DNA of 64,000 nucleotides from Paracoccaceae bacterium. GTDB taxonomy: Bacteria; Pseudomonadota; Alphaproteobacteria; Rhodobacterales; Rhodobacteraceae. Made by a program: the position numbers and the translations under genes. The stretch lies in the NCBI GenBank assembly GCA_009773375.1, contig WRPH01000001.1, forward strand, positions 214,981-278,980, in the 5' to 3' direction. Below the pieces are notes generated by a model. That model did no database searches. It saw only the letters and a list, made by a program, of their open reading frames with translations, and was not told where the DNA came from. Below are positions 42,081-50,694 of this stretch, piece by piece; position 1 is the first letter of the stretch, and every line of letters starts with the position of its first letter.

Positions 42081-43922
42081 ATGTTCAAGTTCTTTGAGGG
42101 TCTTGTTGACCCCTACGCCGCCTATCCGCAAAGCGACGCGCCGCCCCGCAAGCTGTGGCCGTTTCTGCGCGACTATGTGCGCCCGTTTCGCGGGGTGTTC
42201 GCGGTTACGGCGCTGGTCGCGACGGCGAATTCGGCGTTTGATGTCGGGCTGATCTGGTATGTTGGCCGGCTGGTGGATTTGCTGGCGAACGGTGCGCCTG
42301 TGGAAGTGTGGGCCAGCCATGGCACCGAAATTATCCTTGTGGCGGTTGCAGTTCTGATCTTGCGGCCTTTGGTGGGCGGGACGGGCGTGGCCTTGCTGCA
42401 CAATACCATTCTGCCGAATTTCGGCACGATGATGCGCTGGCGGGCGCATCGGCATGTGCTGCGGCAGCCGGTCGGGTGGTTCGAATCGGACTTCGCCGGG
42501 CGAATCGCCAACCGCATCATGCAGGCCCCTCCGGCGGCGGGCGAGGCGGTGTTTCAGACTTTTGACGCGGTAGCTTTTGCCTCTACCACTTTGGTTGGCG
42601 CGGCGATCATGCTCGCGGGGGCAGATGTGCGGTTGCTGCTGCCCTTGGTGCTTTGGTTTATCGGCTATGTCGCACTGATGCGCTGGACCGTCCGGCACGC
42701 TGGCCCTGCCGCGACGGCGAGTTCCGATGCGCGGTCGGCAGTGACCGGGCGGGTGGTGGATGCCTATTCCAACATCCATTCGGTGAAACTGTTCGCACAT
42801 CACGATCTGGAGGAAGACTACGGCAAGCAGGCGATTGAACGGGCGCGGCAGACGTTCTTCACTGAAATGCGCGTCGTGACCAAGATGGATGTGGCTCTAA
42901 CCTGCCTGAATGGGCTGCTTATTGTCGCGGTGACGGCTTGGGCGATGTGGCTGTGGTATCATGCTCTGGCGTCGGTTGGCACGGTTGCGGCGGCGGTGAC
43001 TCTGGTGCTGCGGCTGAACAACATGACCTATTGGATCATGTGGGCGACGACCAATCTGGTGCAGAATCTGGGCACGGTGCAGGAAGGCATGCAGACCATC
43101 ACCCAGCCGATCACGCTGGTGGACAAGCCGGGCGCGCCGCTTTTGCAGTTCCGCGACGGTCGCATCCAGATTGAGGGCGTTTCGCATCATTACGGGCGCG
43201 GCTCGGGTGGGTTACAGGCGATTTCGCTGGAGGTGGCTCCGGGTGAAAAGATCGGTGTGGTGGGGCGGTCGGGGGCCGGAAAATCCACCTTGGTGAAGCT
43301 GTTGCTGCGGTTCTACGATGCCGAGGCCGGGCGGATTTTGATTGATGGCCAGGATATTGCCGGGGTTACGCAGGATTCGCTGCGACACAGGATTGGCATG
43401 GTCAGCCAGGACAGCAGTTTGCTGCATCGGTCGGTGCGCGAAAATATCCTGTATGGACGGCCAGACGCGACCGAGGCACAGATGATTGCGGCGGCGAAAC
43501 AGGCGGATGCGCATGAGTTTATCCTGACATTGCAAGACCCCGAGGGGCGGATGGGCTATGATGCCCATGTCGGCGAACGCGGGGTGAAGCTTTCGGGCGG
43601 GCAGCGGCAGCGGGTGGCTTTGGCACGGGTGATCCTGAAAGATGCGCCGATCCTGATCTTGGACGAGGCGACATCTGCGCTGGATTCCGAGGCCGAGGCG
43701 GCGATTCAAGACGCGCTGTTTGGCGTCATGCAGGGCAAGACGGTGATTGCGATTGCGCACCGGCTTTCGACGATTGCGGCGATGGACCGGATTGTGGTGC
43801 TGGAAGATGGCAAGATCGCCGAGGCTGGCTCGCATGGTGAATTGCTGAAGGCGAACGGGCTTTATGCCCGGTTCTGGGCGCGCCAATCGGGCGGGTTCAT
43901 TGGTTTGGAGACGGACGCATGA
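42081..43922 (+). CDS. ABC exporter half-transporter (first of a pair)
   Basis: A 613-aa protein with a six-helix exporter membrane domain (about residues 25-330) and a nucleotide-binding domain (about 350-595): Walker A VGRSGAGKSTLVKLL, signature LSGGQRQRVALARV, Walker B ILILDEATSALDSE and switch AHRLST. All catalytic residues are intact. The ATG at 42081 (MFKFFEGL) is preferred over one nine codons upstream. It overlaps the second half-transporter gene by four bases, suggesting a heterodimer for lipid, peptide or drug export. Confidence 0.9.
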   Translation: MFKFFEGLVDPYAAYPQSDAPPRKLWPFLRDYVRPFRGVFAVTALVATANSAFDVGLIWYVGRLVDLLANGAPVEVWASHGTEIILVAVAVLILRPLVGGTGVALLHNTILPNFGTMMRWRAHRHVLRQPVGWFESDFAGRIANRIMQAPPAAGEAVFQTFDAVAFASTTLVGAAIMLAGADVRLLLPLVLWFIGYVALMRWTVRHAGPAATASSDARSAVTGRVVDAYSNIHSVKLFAHHDLEEDYGKQAIERARQTFFTEMRVVTKMDVALTCLNGLLIVAVTAWAMWLWYHALASVGTVAAAVTLVLRLNNMTYWIMWATTNLVQNLGTVQEGMQTITQPITLVDKPGAPLLQFRDGRIQIEGVSHHYGRGSGGLQAISLEVAPGEKIGVVGRSGAGKSTLVKLLLRFYDAEAGRILIDGQDIAGVTQDSLRHRIGMVSQDSSLLHRSVRENILYGRPDATEAQMIAAAKQADAHEFILTLQDPEGRMGYDAHVGERGVKLSGGQRQRVALARVILKDAPILILDEATSALDSEAEAAIQDALFGVMQGKTVIAIAHRLSTIAAMDRIVVLEDGKIAEAGSHGELLKANGLYARFWARQSGGFIGLETDA

Positions 43923-45769
43923 GATTTGGCCCCACGATCACGCCGTTCCGGCCCTCAAAAACCAACCCGCCCACGACCACCTGGAAATTCTTCCGCTGGG
44001 CGGTCGAAGGCGCTTGGCCGGGCATCCTGTGGGCAACCTTCTGGTCGGCCTGCGCCGGGTCGCTGGAGGCGATTTCGGCGACCATTCTGGGCGATGTGAT
44101 CGACGCGGTGAACACCGCAACCCCGGCGACAGTGCTGCAGGATCATCTGTGGCTGTTCATCGGCTTTGTCGGCTTTTACCTGCTGGCCCGCCCGCTGATC
44201 TTTGGCATCAACACCCATGCCACCTCGATCATCGTCGAACCGAACCTGTTCCCGCTGATCCTGTCGCGGATGCATCGCTGGACGATGGGGCAGGCGGTGA
44301 CGTTTTTCGACAATGATTTTGCCGGGCGGATCGCGCAAAAGCAGATGCAGGTGGCGCGGGCGGCGACCGATGTGGTTTCGGGCAGCATCGAAACCGGAGC
44401 CTTTGCGCTGGCCTCGGTTGCAGGCTCTGTCGCGCTGTTAGTGACGATTGATGGGCGGATTTCGTGGCTGCTGGTGCTGTGGATTGCCGCCTATATCCTG
44501 TTCATTCGCGGCTTTCTGAAAAAGGTGCGCGGCGCTTCGGGGGCAAGGGCGGCGGCGCGGGCGATGGTAACGGGGCAGATCGTCGATACCGTCACCAATA
44601 TGAAAACCGTCAAGCTGTTCGCGCATTCGAAATACGAAGACCGCGTTGCCTTGCAGGCGATGGAGGCGTTTCGGGATAAGGCGATTGAATATGGCATCAT
44701 TTCCAGCTGGTTCCGGCTTAGCCTGATGGCGCTGGCCGGGGTGCTGCCGGTGTTGCTGGTGGGCGCGACGGTCTGGCTGTGGTCGCATGGTGGTGCTACG
44801 GCGGGCGATATTGCGGCGGCGGGGGCGATTTCGTTCCGGTTGGCACAGATGACCGGCTGGGTTTCGTTCAGTCTGATGGGGATTTTCGGCAATCTGGGCG
44901 AGGTGGAGGATGGCGTGAAAACCCTGACGCCGCCCTACACTTTGCAGGATGCCCCAAATGCGACCGAACTGCCGCATGTTGCGGGCGAGGTGCGGATGCA
45001 GGGGGTCAGCTTTGCCTATGGCCGCAAAACCGATGATGGCCGCGGCGGCGTGGATCATCTGGATCTGGTGATCAAGGCCGGGGAAAAGATCGGCATTGTC
45101 GGGGCCTCGGGTGCCGGAAAATCGACGTTGGTGGCGCTGCTTTTGCGGCTCTATGACGCCGAACAGGGTCGTGTTTTGATTGATGGCGTTGATGTGCGGT
45201 CCGTGACGCAGGAATCCTTGCGGCGGCAGATTGGCATGGTCACGCAGGAAACCGCGATGTTCAACCGCACAGCGCGCGAAAACATCCTGTATGGCAACCC
45301 GGAAGCGTCTGAAGCGCAGATGATCGCCGCCGCAAAGCAGGCCGAAGCGCATGATTTCATCTTGAACCTGCGCGATTTTGCCGGGCGCAAGGGCTATGAC
45401 GCCTATCTGGGTGAACGCGGGGTGAAGCTTTCGGGCGGGCAGCGGCAGCGCATTGCACTGGCGCGCGCCTTTCTGAAAGACGCGCCGATTCTGGTGCTGG
45501 ACGAGGCGACTTCGGCGCTGGATTCGGAGGTGGAGGCCAGCATTCAACAGGCGCTGGCCAAGGTGATGCAGGGCAAGACTGTGCTGGCGATTGCGCACCG
45601 GCTTTCGACGATTGCCGAAATGGATCGCATCGTGGTGCTTGACGCGGGCCGGATTGTGGAACAGGGCAGCCATTCCGAATTGCTGGCAGCAAACGGGCTA
45701 TACGCGCGCTATTGGAACCGCCAATCCGGCGGCTTTATCGGCACGGATGAAAAGGAAGCGGCAGAGTGA
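43919..45769 (+). CDS. ABC exporter half-transporter (second of a pair)
   Basis: A 616-aa exporter with the same layout as its neighbour: membrane domain (about residues 25-330) and nucleotide-binding domain (about 350-600) with VGASGAGKSTLVALL, LSGGQRQRIALARA, ILVLDEATSALDSE and AHRLST. The two C-termini are very alike (both end near NGLYAR-W-RQSGGFIG), and 38 bases around the signature motif are identical (43575-43612 and 45413-45450), so the pair arose by tandem duplication. Both ATP sites appear competent. Substrate unknown. Confidence 0.9.
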   Translation: MRFGPTITPFRPSKTNPPTTTWKFFRWAVEGAWPGILWATFWSACAGSLEAISATILGDVIDAVNTATPATVLQDHLWLFIGFVGFYLLARPLIFGINTHATSIIVEPNLFPLILSRMHRWTMGQAVTFFDNDFAGRIAQKQMQVARAATDVVSGSIETGAFALASVAGSVALLVTIDGRISWLLVLWIAAYILFIRGFLKKVRGASGARAAARAMVTGQIVDTVTNMKTVKLFAHSKYEDRVALQAMEAFRDKAIEYGIISSWFRLSLMALAGVLPVLLVGATVWLWSHGGATAGDIAAAGAISFRLAQMTGWVSFSLMGIFGNLGEVEDGVKTLTPPYTLQDAPNATELPHVAGEVRMQGVSFAYGRKTDDGRGGVDHLDLVIKAGEKIGIVGASGAGKSTLVALLLRLYDAEQGRVLIDGVDVRSVTQESLRRQIGMVTQETAMFNRTARENILYGNPEASEAQMIAAAKQAEAHDFILNLRDFAGRKGYDAYLGERGVKLSGGQRQRIALARAFLKDAPILVLDEATSALDSEVEASIQQALAKVMQGKTVLAIAHRLSTIAEMDRIVVLDAGRIVEQGSHSELLAANGLYARYWNRQSGGFIGTDEKEAAE

Positions 45770-46989
45770 AGGTGATCATCGAACGGCTGGGCCATTTGGG
45801 CGACGGTATCGCGCAAGGGCCGGATGGGGCGATCTATGTGCCCGGAATGCTGCCGGGCGAGGAAGTGGAAGGCGATCTGCAAGGCGATCAACTGGCGGAT
45901 TTCCGCATTGTGACGCCCTCGGTCAACCGGGTGAAGCCGCCCTGCGCCCACGCCAAGACCTGCGGCGGCTGCATGATGCAGCACGCGTCCGATGCGTTTG
46001 TAGCCGAATGGAAGCTGGGCATCGTGAAGGGGGCTTTGGCGGGGCAAGGGCTGGATGCACCGTTCCGACCGATCATCACCTCGCCGCCAAAATCGCGGCG
46101 GCGGGCGACGATTGCGGCGCGGCGGACGAAATCCGGCGCGCTGATGGGCTTTCATGCCCGCGCCTCTGACATGGTTGTTGATGTGCCGCATTGCCAGTTG
46201 CTGCATCCCGATCTGATCGCCACCTTTCCGGGGCTGGAGACGCTGGTAAAGCTGGGCGGTTCGCGCACGGCAGAGGTATCGCTGACGGTAACGCGGTCTT
46301 TGTCGGGCGCTGATGTGATGGTGGTCGGCGGCAAGACGCTGGATTCGGCTTTGCAACTGGAACTGGCGCGGGTGACCGAAACCTACGGCTTTGCCCGGCT
46401 GACGTGGAATGGTGAAACGGTAGCACTGCGCACCGCGCCGATGCAGCGCTTTGGCAAGGCGCTGGTCTCGCCACCGCCGGGCGCGTTTCTGCAGGCGACG
46501 CTGGAGGGCGAACGCGCCCTGTTGCAGGCGGTTGCCTTGGCGATTGGCCCGGCGCGCAAGATTGTTGATCTGTTTGCAGGGGTTGGCACCTTTGCGCTGC
46601 CCTTGGCTGAACGTGCCGAGGTGCATGCGGTCGAAGGCGACGGCGCGATGATGGCGGCGCTGGAAAAGGGCGCACGCAATGCCGAAGGGCTGAAGCGCGT
46701 CACGGTGGAAACCCGCGATCTGTTCCGCCGCCCGCTGGAAGATGATGAATTCAAAGGCGTCGAAGCCGTGGTGATCGACCCGCCGCGCGCCGGGGCCGAG
46801 GCGCAGATGGCGGTGCTGGCAAAATCGAAAGTGCCGGTGATCGCATCGGTGTCCTGCAACCCGATCAGCTTTGCCCGTGACGCCAAGCTGTTGATTGCAG
46901 GCGGTTATCATCTGGATTGGGTGCAGGTTGTCGATCAATTCCGCTGGTCAGCGCATGTCGAACTGGTTGCCCGCTTCAGCCGGCCGTGA
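45766..46989 (+). CDS. RNA (uracil-5-)-methyltransferase, TrmA/RlmC/RlmD family
   Basis: A 407-aa SAM-dependent RNA m5U methyltransferase. The short N-terminal TRAM-like region (ERLGHLGDGIAQGPDGAIYVPG) is followed by an iron-sulfur cluster site (CAHAKTCGGCMMQH), the SAM motif VDLFAGVGTFALPLAERA, DPPRAGAEAQM and the catalytic Cys in SVSCNP. Whether it acts on 23S rRNA or tRNA is not decided by sequence. It starts with GTG inside the stop of the ABC gene. Confidence 0.9.
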   Translation: MKVIIERLGHLGDGIAQGPDGAIYVPGMLPGEEVEGDLQGDQLADFRIVTPSVNRVKPPCAHAKTCGGCMMQHASDAFVAEWKLGIVKGALAGQGLDAPFRPIITSPPKSRRRATIAARRTKSGALMGFHARASDMVVDVPHCQLLHPDLIATFPGLETLVKLGGSRTAEVSLTVTRSLSGADVMVVGGKTLDSALQLELARVTETYGFARLTWNGETVALRTAPMQRFGKALVSPPPGAFLQATLEGERALLQAVALAIGPARKIVDLFAGVGTFALPLAERAEVHAVEGDGAMMAALEKGARNAEGLKRVTVETRDLFRRPLEDDEFKGVEAVVIDPPRAGAEAQMAVLAKSKVPVIASVSCNPISFARDAKLLIAGGYHLDWVQVVDQFRWSAHVELVARFSRP

Positions 46990-47092
46990 TGCGTTGAAAA
47001 AAGCGTGATCGGTTCTGCAAAATCGCAGACTAGGCAGCGCGGCGTTTTTTCGCTATCCCGCAGGGAAAAACAGAATAACGGACGGGCAGTCG

Positions 47093-47605
47093 ATGCGGTT
47101 TTTGCGGATCATCATGGTTGTGCTGATGGGGCTTGCCCTGACGGCATGTTCCTCAAAGTTTCGGACCTATAATGGTCCGTCGGTGACGGCGATTCAGGTG
47201 CATAAGGCCGATCGCAAGATGTATCTGTTGCACAATGACAAGGTGATCGAGACCTACGACATCAAGCTGGGCGGCGAGCCGGTTGGCCACAAGCAGTATG
47301 AAGGTGACGGCAAGACGCCAGAAGGTGTGTATTACATCACCCATAAAAACCCGAATTCGACCTATCATCTGTCATTGGGCATCAGCTATCCCAACAGCGA
47401 AGACCGCGCCAACGCGGCCGCGGCGGGCAAGCCCCCGGGCGGCGACATTTTCATCCATGGCGGGCCGCCGCGCAAGAAAAACGGCAAGCCGCGCGCAGTA
47501 TCGCGTGAAGACTGGACGGCGGGCTGCATCGCTGTTTCGGATAAGGAAATCGAGCGGATTTATTCGATGATTACCCCGAAAACTCCGATCATGATCCTGC
47601 CCTGA
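47093..47605 (+). CDS. L,D-transpeptidase (YkuD) lipoprotein
   Basis: A 170-aa lipoprotein: signal peptide with lipobox LTACSS (Cys about 19), then a YkuD domain with the catalytic motif HGG...WTAGCIAVSDKEI. Such enzymes make 3-3 cross-links in peptidoglycan or attach proteins to it. The domain is nearly the whole mature protein. A strong hairpin terminator follows. Confidence 0.92.
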   Translation: MRFLRIIMVVLMGLALTACSSKFRTYNGPSVTAIQVHKADRKMYLLHNDKVIETYDIKLGGEPVGHKQYEGDGKTPEGVYYITHKNPNSTYHLSLGISYPNSEDRANAAAAGKPPGGDIFIHGGPPRKKNGKPRAVSREDWTAGCIAVSDKEIERIYSMITPKTPIMILP

Positions 47606-47613
47606 GGCATAAA

Positions 47614-47637
47614 AAAGGGGGCCAGACGGCCCCTTTT
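47614..47637. terminator. Bidirectional terminator between the transpeptidase and CAP-domain genes
   Basis: A stem of about ten pairs (GGGGGCC/GGCCCC core with flanking A and T runs: AAAAAA before, TTTT after). It lies between the converging genes ending at 47605 and 47660 and can end both transcripts. Confidence 0.85.
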
Positions 47638-47659
47638 CCTGGTCTGAATTTCGCCAACC

Positions 47660-48175
47660 TCAGGCGCCGGTCAGCAGAGTCCACCAGATCTTGCCGCTCT
47701 CTTCCTGAAACCAGGCAAAGCCGACTTCGCGCGCGCGCGGATCAAGGATCACATCGCGGGTGTCAGGTTGCGCCATCCACGCAGACAGCGTTTCCAGCTC
47801 GGTCTGATAGGTTTCGGAAATCACCTCGCCCAGGAAGGTGCCGGTATAATTGACGCGCTGCGTGCGCAGCAGCGGCGACGAGCCGTCCGAGCCGAAATGC
47901 CAGGGCCGGTTCTGCACCGACATGTCGCGCGAATGCGTCAGGGCGGCGGCATTCAGCGCTGCGTTGAAGGCCAGCGGCTGCGCAGATTTATGCGACCGAA
48001 GTGTGTTGACCGAATCCAGCAGCCGGAAGGGAATCGCCTCTGCCGTGGCGGGGGTGATCCGATAAAGCTGCGGTGCCCCGCTGCTGCCTGCATCCGCCCC
48101 CTGCGTCGATGTCATGCCGCAACCGGCCAGAAGAAGCGTCGCACCGCCTGCAACAAGGGCTGTCCGTCTGTTCAT
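47660..48175 (-). CDS. CAP/SCP-domain lipoprotein
   Basis: A 171-aa lipoprotein: signal peptide with lipobox LLAGCG, then a CAP domain (YkwD type; ALTHSRDMSVQNRPWHFG and TLSAWMAQPDTRDVILDPRAREVGFAWF). The role of bacterial CAP proteins is mostly unknown; some bind or cleave cell-wall or lipid components. Between two L,D-transpeptidase genes it may belong to envelope maintenance. Confidence 0.85.
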   Translation of the reverse strand: MNRRTALVAGGATLLLAGCGMTSTQGADAGSSGAPQLYRITPATAEAIPFRLLDSVNTLRSHKSAQPLAFNAALNAAALTHSRDMSVQNRPWHFGSDGSSPLLRTQRVNYTGTFLGEVISETYQTELETLSAWMAQPDTRDVILDPRAREVGFAWFQEESGKIWWTLLTGA

Positions 48176-48375
48176 TTGCTTTTTACCCTAACCAGGCCGC
48201 TCGTGGCCTCTCGTATCCGCCCGTCCTTAGCGAAAGACAGCGCGGGATTCAAACTCTACTCGGCCAAAGCCTGCCAAACTTAGCGTGAGCCCGCCTATTG
48301 ACGTGTGTTTGATTTGCGGCGGACCGGCCAATTCGGTATGAGACGCTCAGAGCAGAAGCAAAGGAGATCAGCGGA

Positions 48376-48978
48376 ATGACCGCCGAAACTCGTAATAGCA
48401 TGAATCGTCGCCTGTTTGTGGGCGCAGCCGCCGGTCTGGCCGTGTCTGCCGCGCTGCCAGCAATGGCGCAACAGAACAGCACTGAAATGGGCACGCCGCT
48501 GGCCGGGCCGGTGCGCAACAATGCCTCCAGCTTCCGGATGCTGGACTGGCGCGATTATTTCGAAAACACCCGTAATGGCGCGATCCTAGCCGACCTTACG
48601 TCACGCGCTGTGCATTTCTGGTCAGAAGATCAGACCGTCTACAGACTATATCCCAGCTCGGTACCGCTGAACGAAGAGCTGACCCGCCGCGGGCGCACTG
48701 ATGTGATTCAGAAGGTCGAAAACCCGCGCTGGACGCCGACCCAATCGCAGAAAAAAATGCACCCCGACTGGCCGGAGTTCGTTGAAGGCGGATCGCCGGA
48801 AAACCCGCTTGGCGTGCGCGCCTTGTATCTTGGCTGGCCGGCCTACCGGATTCACGGCACGCATGACACGCGCAAGATCGGGCGACGGTCTTCAAGCGGC
48901 TGCGTTGGTCTTTACAACGAGCATATTCTGGAACTTTATGGTCTTGTCAAAGTTGGCACGCAGGTTTTGCTCATTTAA
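48376..48978 (+). CDS. L,D-transpeptidase with Tat-type signal peptide
   Basis: A 200-aa secreted YkuD-type enzyme. The N-terminus MNRRLFVGAAAGLAVSAAL ending AMAQ carries twin arginines, so export by Tat is likely. The catalytic region reads YRIHGTHDTRKIGRRSSSGCVGLYNEHILELY, with the conserved His, Ser, Gly, Cys and Arg/Val pattern of the family. It differs from the smaller lipoprotein enzyme 800 bases upstream, so the pair is not a recent duplication. SD AAGGAG supports the 48376 start; MNRR at 48400 is an alternative. Confidence 0.9.
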   Translation: MTAETRNSMNRRLFVGAAAGLAVSAALPAMAQQNSTEMGTPLAGPVRNNASSFRMLDWRDYFENTRNGAILADLTSRAVHFWSEDQTVYRLYPSSVPLNEELTRRGRTDVIQKVENPRWTPTQSQKKMHPDWPEFVEGGSPENPLGVRALYLGWPAYRIHGTHDTRKIGRRSSSGCVGLYNEHILELYGLVKVGTQVLLI

Positions 48979-49283
48979 ACCACAAGACTTATTGGGCCAG
49001 CATATTTAGGGCTGGCCCAAGCCCTAACTACCATATTTTGCCTTTGATCTTGAATCTGATACCATTGGATTTTGATCATTCGCCGCTCTGATCGGCCGCG
49101 GCCGCAAACGAGGCGCAAAGGTGTTGCCAAATTGACGACATGGCGGCGACGTGTGACATGAAGGTCGGGCAGATCGTTGCATTTTAGAACGCGCGCGGGT
49201 TACAGAGCAGGTACGAGGAATATTCTTGGGTGCATTCCGTCGCCTCTGCGAATTTGGCGGAATGCAGAAAACTGGAGATAAAC
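48979..49283. other. 305-bp gap without a recognised gene
   Basis: Holds the hairpin at 48992-49020, then AT-richer sequence and the leader of the 60-aa peptide gene. A TTGACG at 49132-49137 could be a -35 element, but no good -10 is at the right distance. No tRNA or small RNA was recognised. Confidence 0.6.
48992..49020 (+). terminator. Stem-loop after the second L,D-transpeptidase gene
   Basis: TTGGGCCAGC, nine-base loop, GCTGGCCCAA: a perfect 10-bp stem 14 bases past the stop. No T-run follows, so termination may be weak or the stem may protect the mRNA end. Confidence 0.55.
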
Positions 49284-49466
49284 ATGAAGAAAATCGCTCT
49301 CGCTGCCGCTCTGTCGGTTGCTGCTTCCACCGCTTTCGCTGGCGGCGTTGCTGAACCCACCATGGAACCGGAAGTTGTCAAAGCTGCGACCTCGTCGTCG
49401 GCTGGCGGCATCGTTGTTCCGCTGCTGCTGCTGCTCGTTGTGGCTGCTGCTGTTTCGTCCAACTAA
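49284..49466 (+). CDS. Small (60-aa) secreted or membrane peptide of unknown function
   Basis: No known family. Signal peptide MKKIALAAALSVAASTAFAG, a short acidic stretch (VAEPTMEPEVVKAA), a Ser/Gly linker and a C-terminal hydrophobic helix (IVVPLLLLLVVAAAVSSN). After cleavage about 40 residues would remain, with the last third spanning or lying on the inner membrane. GGAGA precedes the ATG and one of the strongest terminators in the window follows, indicating a dedicated monocistronic transcript. I have seen similar peptides in Rhodobacteraceae annotation, but no function. Confidence 0.75.
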   Translation: MKKIALAAALSVAASTAFAGGVAEPTMEPEVVKAATSSSAGGIVVPLLLLLVVAAAVSSN

Positions 49467-49483
49467 TCCTTGGATCGAATTTG

Positions 49484-49517
49484 AAAGGACGGCAGGGGAA
49501 ATCTGCCGTCCTTTTTT
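49484..49517 (+). terminator. Strong rho-independent terminator of the 60-aa peptide gene
   Basis: AAAGGACGGCAG, short loop, CTGCCGTCCTTT: a 12-bp perfect stem running straight into a T-run (TTTTTTATT). It starts 17 bases after the stop codon. Confidence 0.92.
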
Positions 49518-49589
49518 ATTTGCCGAATGCCTTTCGAAACTCAGGACGGCGGCGCACCAGTTTTCAAAAACCAGCCGCGCCACCCTGTT

Positions 49590-50648
49590 TTACAGCCAGC
49601 CCGCCAGGTTTTCGTCGATCACCTGCACCAGCGCGTTGATATGGGCAGCATCGTCGTTCAGGCAGGGAATATAGGTAAACACCTCGCCCCCCGCATGTTC
49701 AAAGGATTCACGGATCTCGCCGTTGATCTCTTCCAGCGTCTCGATGCAGTCAGCGGAAAATGCCGGCGCCATCACCGCGATGCGCTTCTTGCCCTGCTTT
49801 GCCAGCTCGGCCACATGATTGACGGTATAGGGCTTCAGCCATTCTTCGCGGCCAAAGACTGACTGGAAGGTCACGTCGATACTGCCCTTCTCCCAGCCCA
49901 GCCGTTCGCGCAGCAGCCGCGAGGTTTTCGCGCACTGGCAATGGTAGGGGTCGCCCTCCATCAGATAGCGGATCGGCATGCCGTGATAGCTGGTAACCAG
50001 CACATCCGGCTTGTGATCGAGCTTGGCATAGGCGCGCTCGACCGACTGCGCCAAGGCTTCGATATAGGCGGGATGGTCGAAATATTCGCGCACGGTGCGG
50101 GCGGCCGGCTGGCGCTTTTCCTTCATCAGGGCGGCAAAGAAGGCGTCGTTCGCCGTGGCCGAGGTCGCCCCGGCGTAATGCGGATAGAGCGGGAAGAACA
50201 AGATCTTCTCGCATCCCGCCGCCACCATCGCCTTGACCTTTGATTCCGTTGACGGGTTGCCATAGCGCATGGCGAAATCCACCATAACGCCATCGCCATA
50301 TTTGGCAGCGATTTCCCGTGCGATAGCAGCGGTCTGATCCTTGGTGATGGTCAGCAGCGGGCTTTCGTTCTTTTCGTGGTTCCAGATCAGCTTGTAATTC
50401 GCGCCGCTGGTGAAGGGGCGCTTGGTCAGAATGATAAGTTGCAGCAACGGCTGCCATTTCCAATCAGCAATATCGACGACGCGCTTGTCGGACAGAAATT
50501 CCGACAGATAGCGCCGCATCGACCAATAGTCATAGCCGTCCGGCGTGCCAAGGTTGGCCAGCAGGATGCCGATTTTGGCCTGTTTCACGATCGGGTGATC
50601 GGCGGGGGCGTGGGCAAGGCGTCCGGTTCCGGGGGCGATGTCGGTCAT
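49590..50648 (-). CDS. hemH: Ferrochelatase
   Basis: HemH inserts iron into protoporphyrin IX, the last step of heme synthesis. The 352-aa protein shows KIGILLANLGTPDGYDYWSMRRYL at the start, LFFPLYPHYAGATSATAND in the middle, and the metal-binding VTSYHGMPIRYLMEGDPYHCQC with its His, plus the acidic C-terminal ADCIETLEEI. Length and order fit the bacterial enzyme. Single leftward gene. Confidence 0.97.
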   Translation of the reverse strand: MTDIAPGTGRLAHAPADHPIVKQAKIGILLANLGTPDGYDYWSMRRYLSEFLSDKRVVDIADWKWQPLLQLIILTKRPFTSGANYKLIWNHEKNESPLLTITKDQTAAIAREIAAKYGDGVMVDFAMRYGNPSTESKVKAMVAAGCEKILFFPLYPHYAGATSATANDAFFAALMKEKRQPAARTVREYFDHPAYIEALAQSVERAYAKLDHKPDVLVTSYHGMPIRYLMEGDPYHCQCAKTSRLLRERLGWEKGSIDVTFQSVFGREEWLKPYTVNHVAELAKQGKKRIAVMAPAFSADCIETLEEINGEIRESFEHAGGEVFTYIPCLNDDAAHINALVQVIDENLAGWL

Positions 50649-50694
50649 GCTGGCTCCTATGGCTGCCCCCGAGATAACGCGGCAGGGCGTGGCG

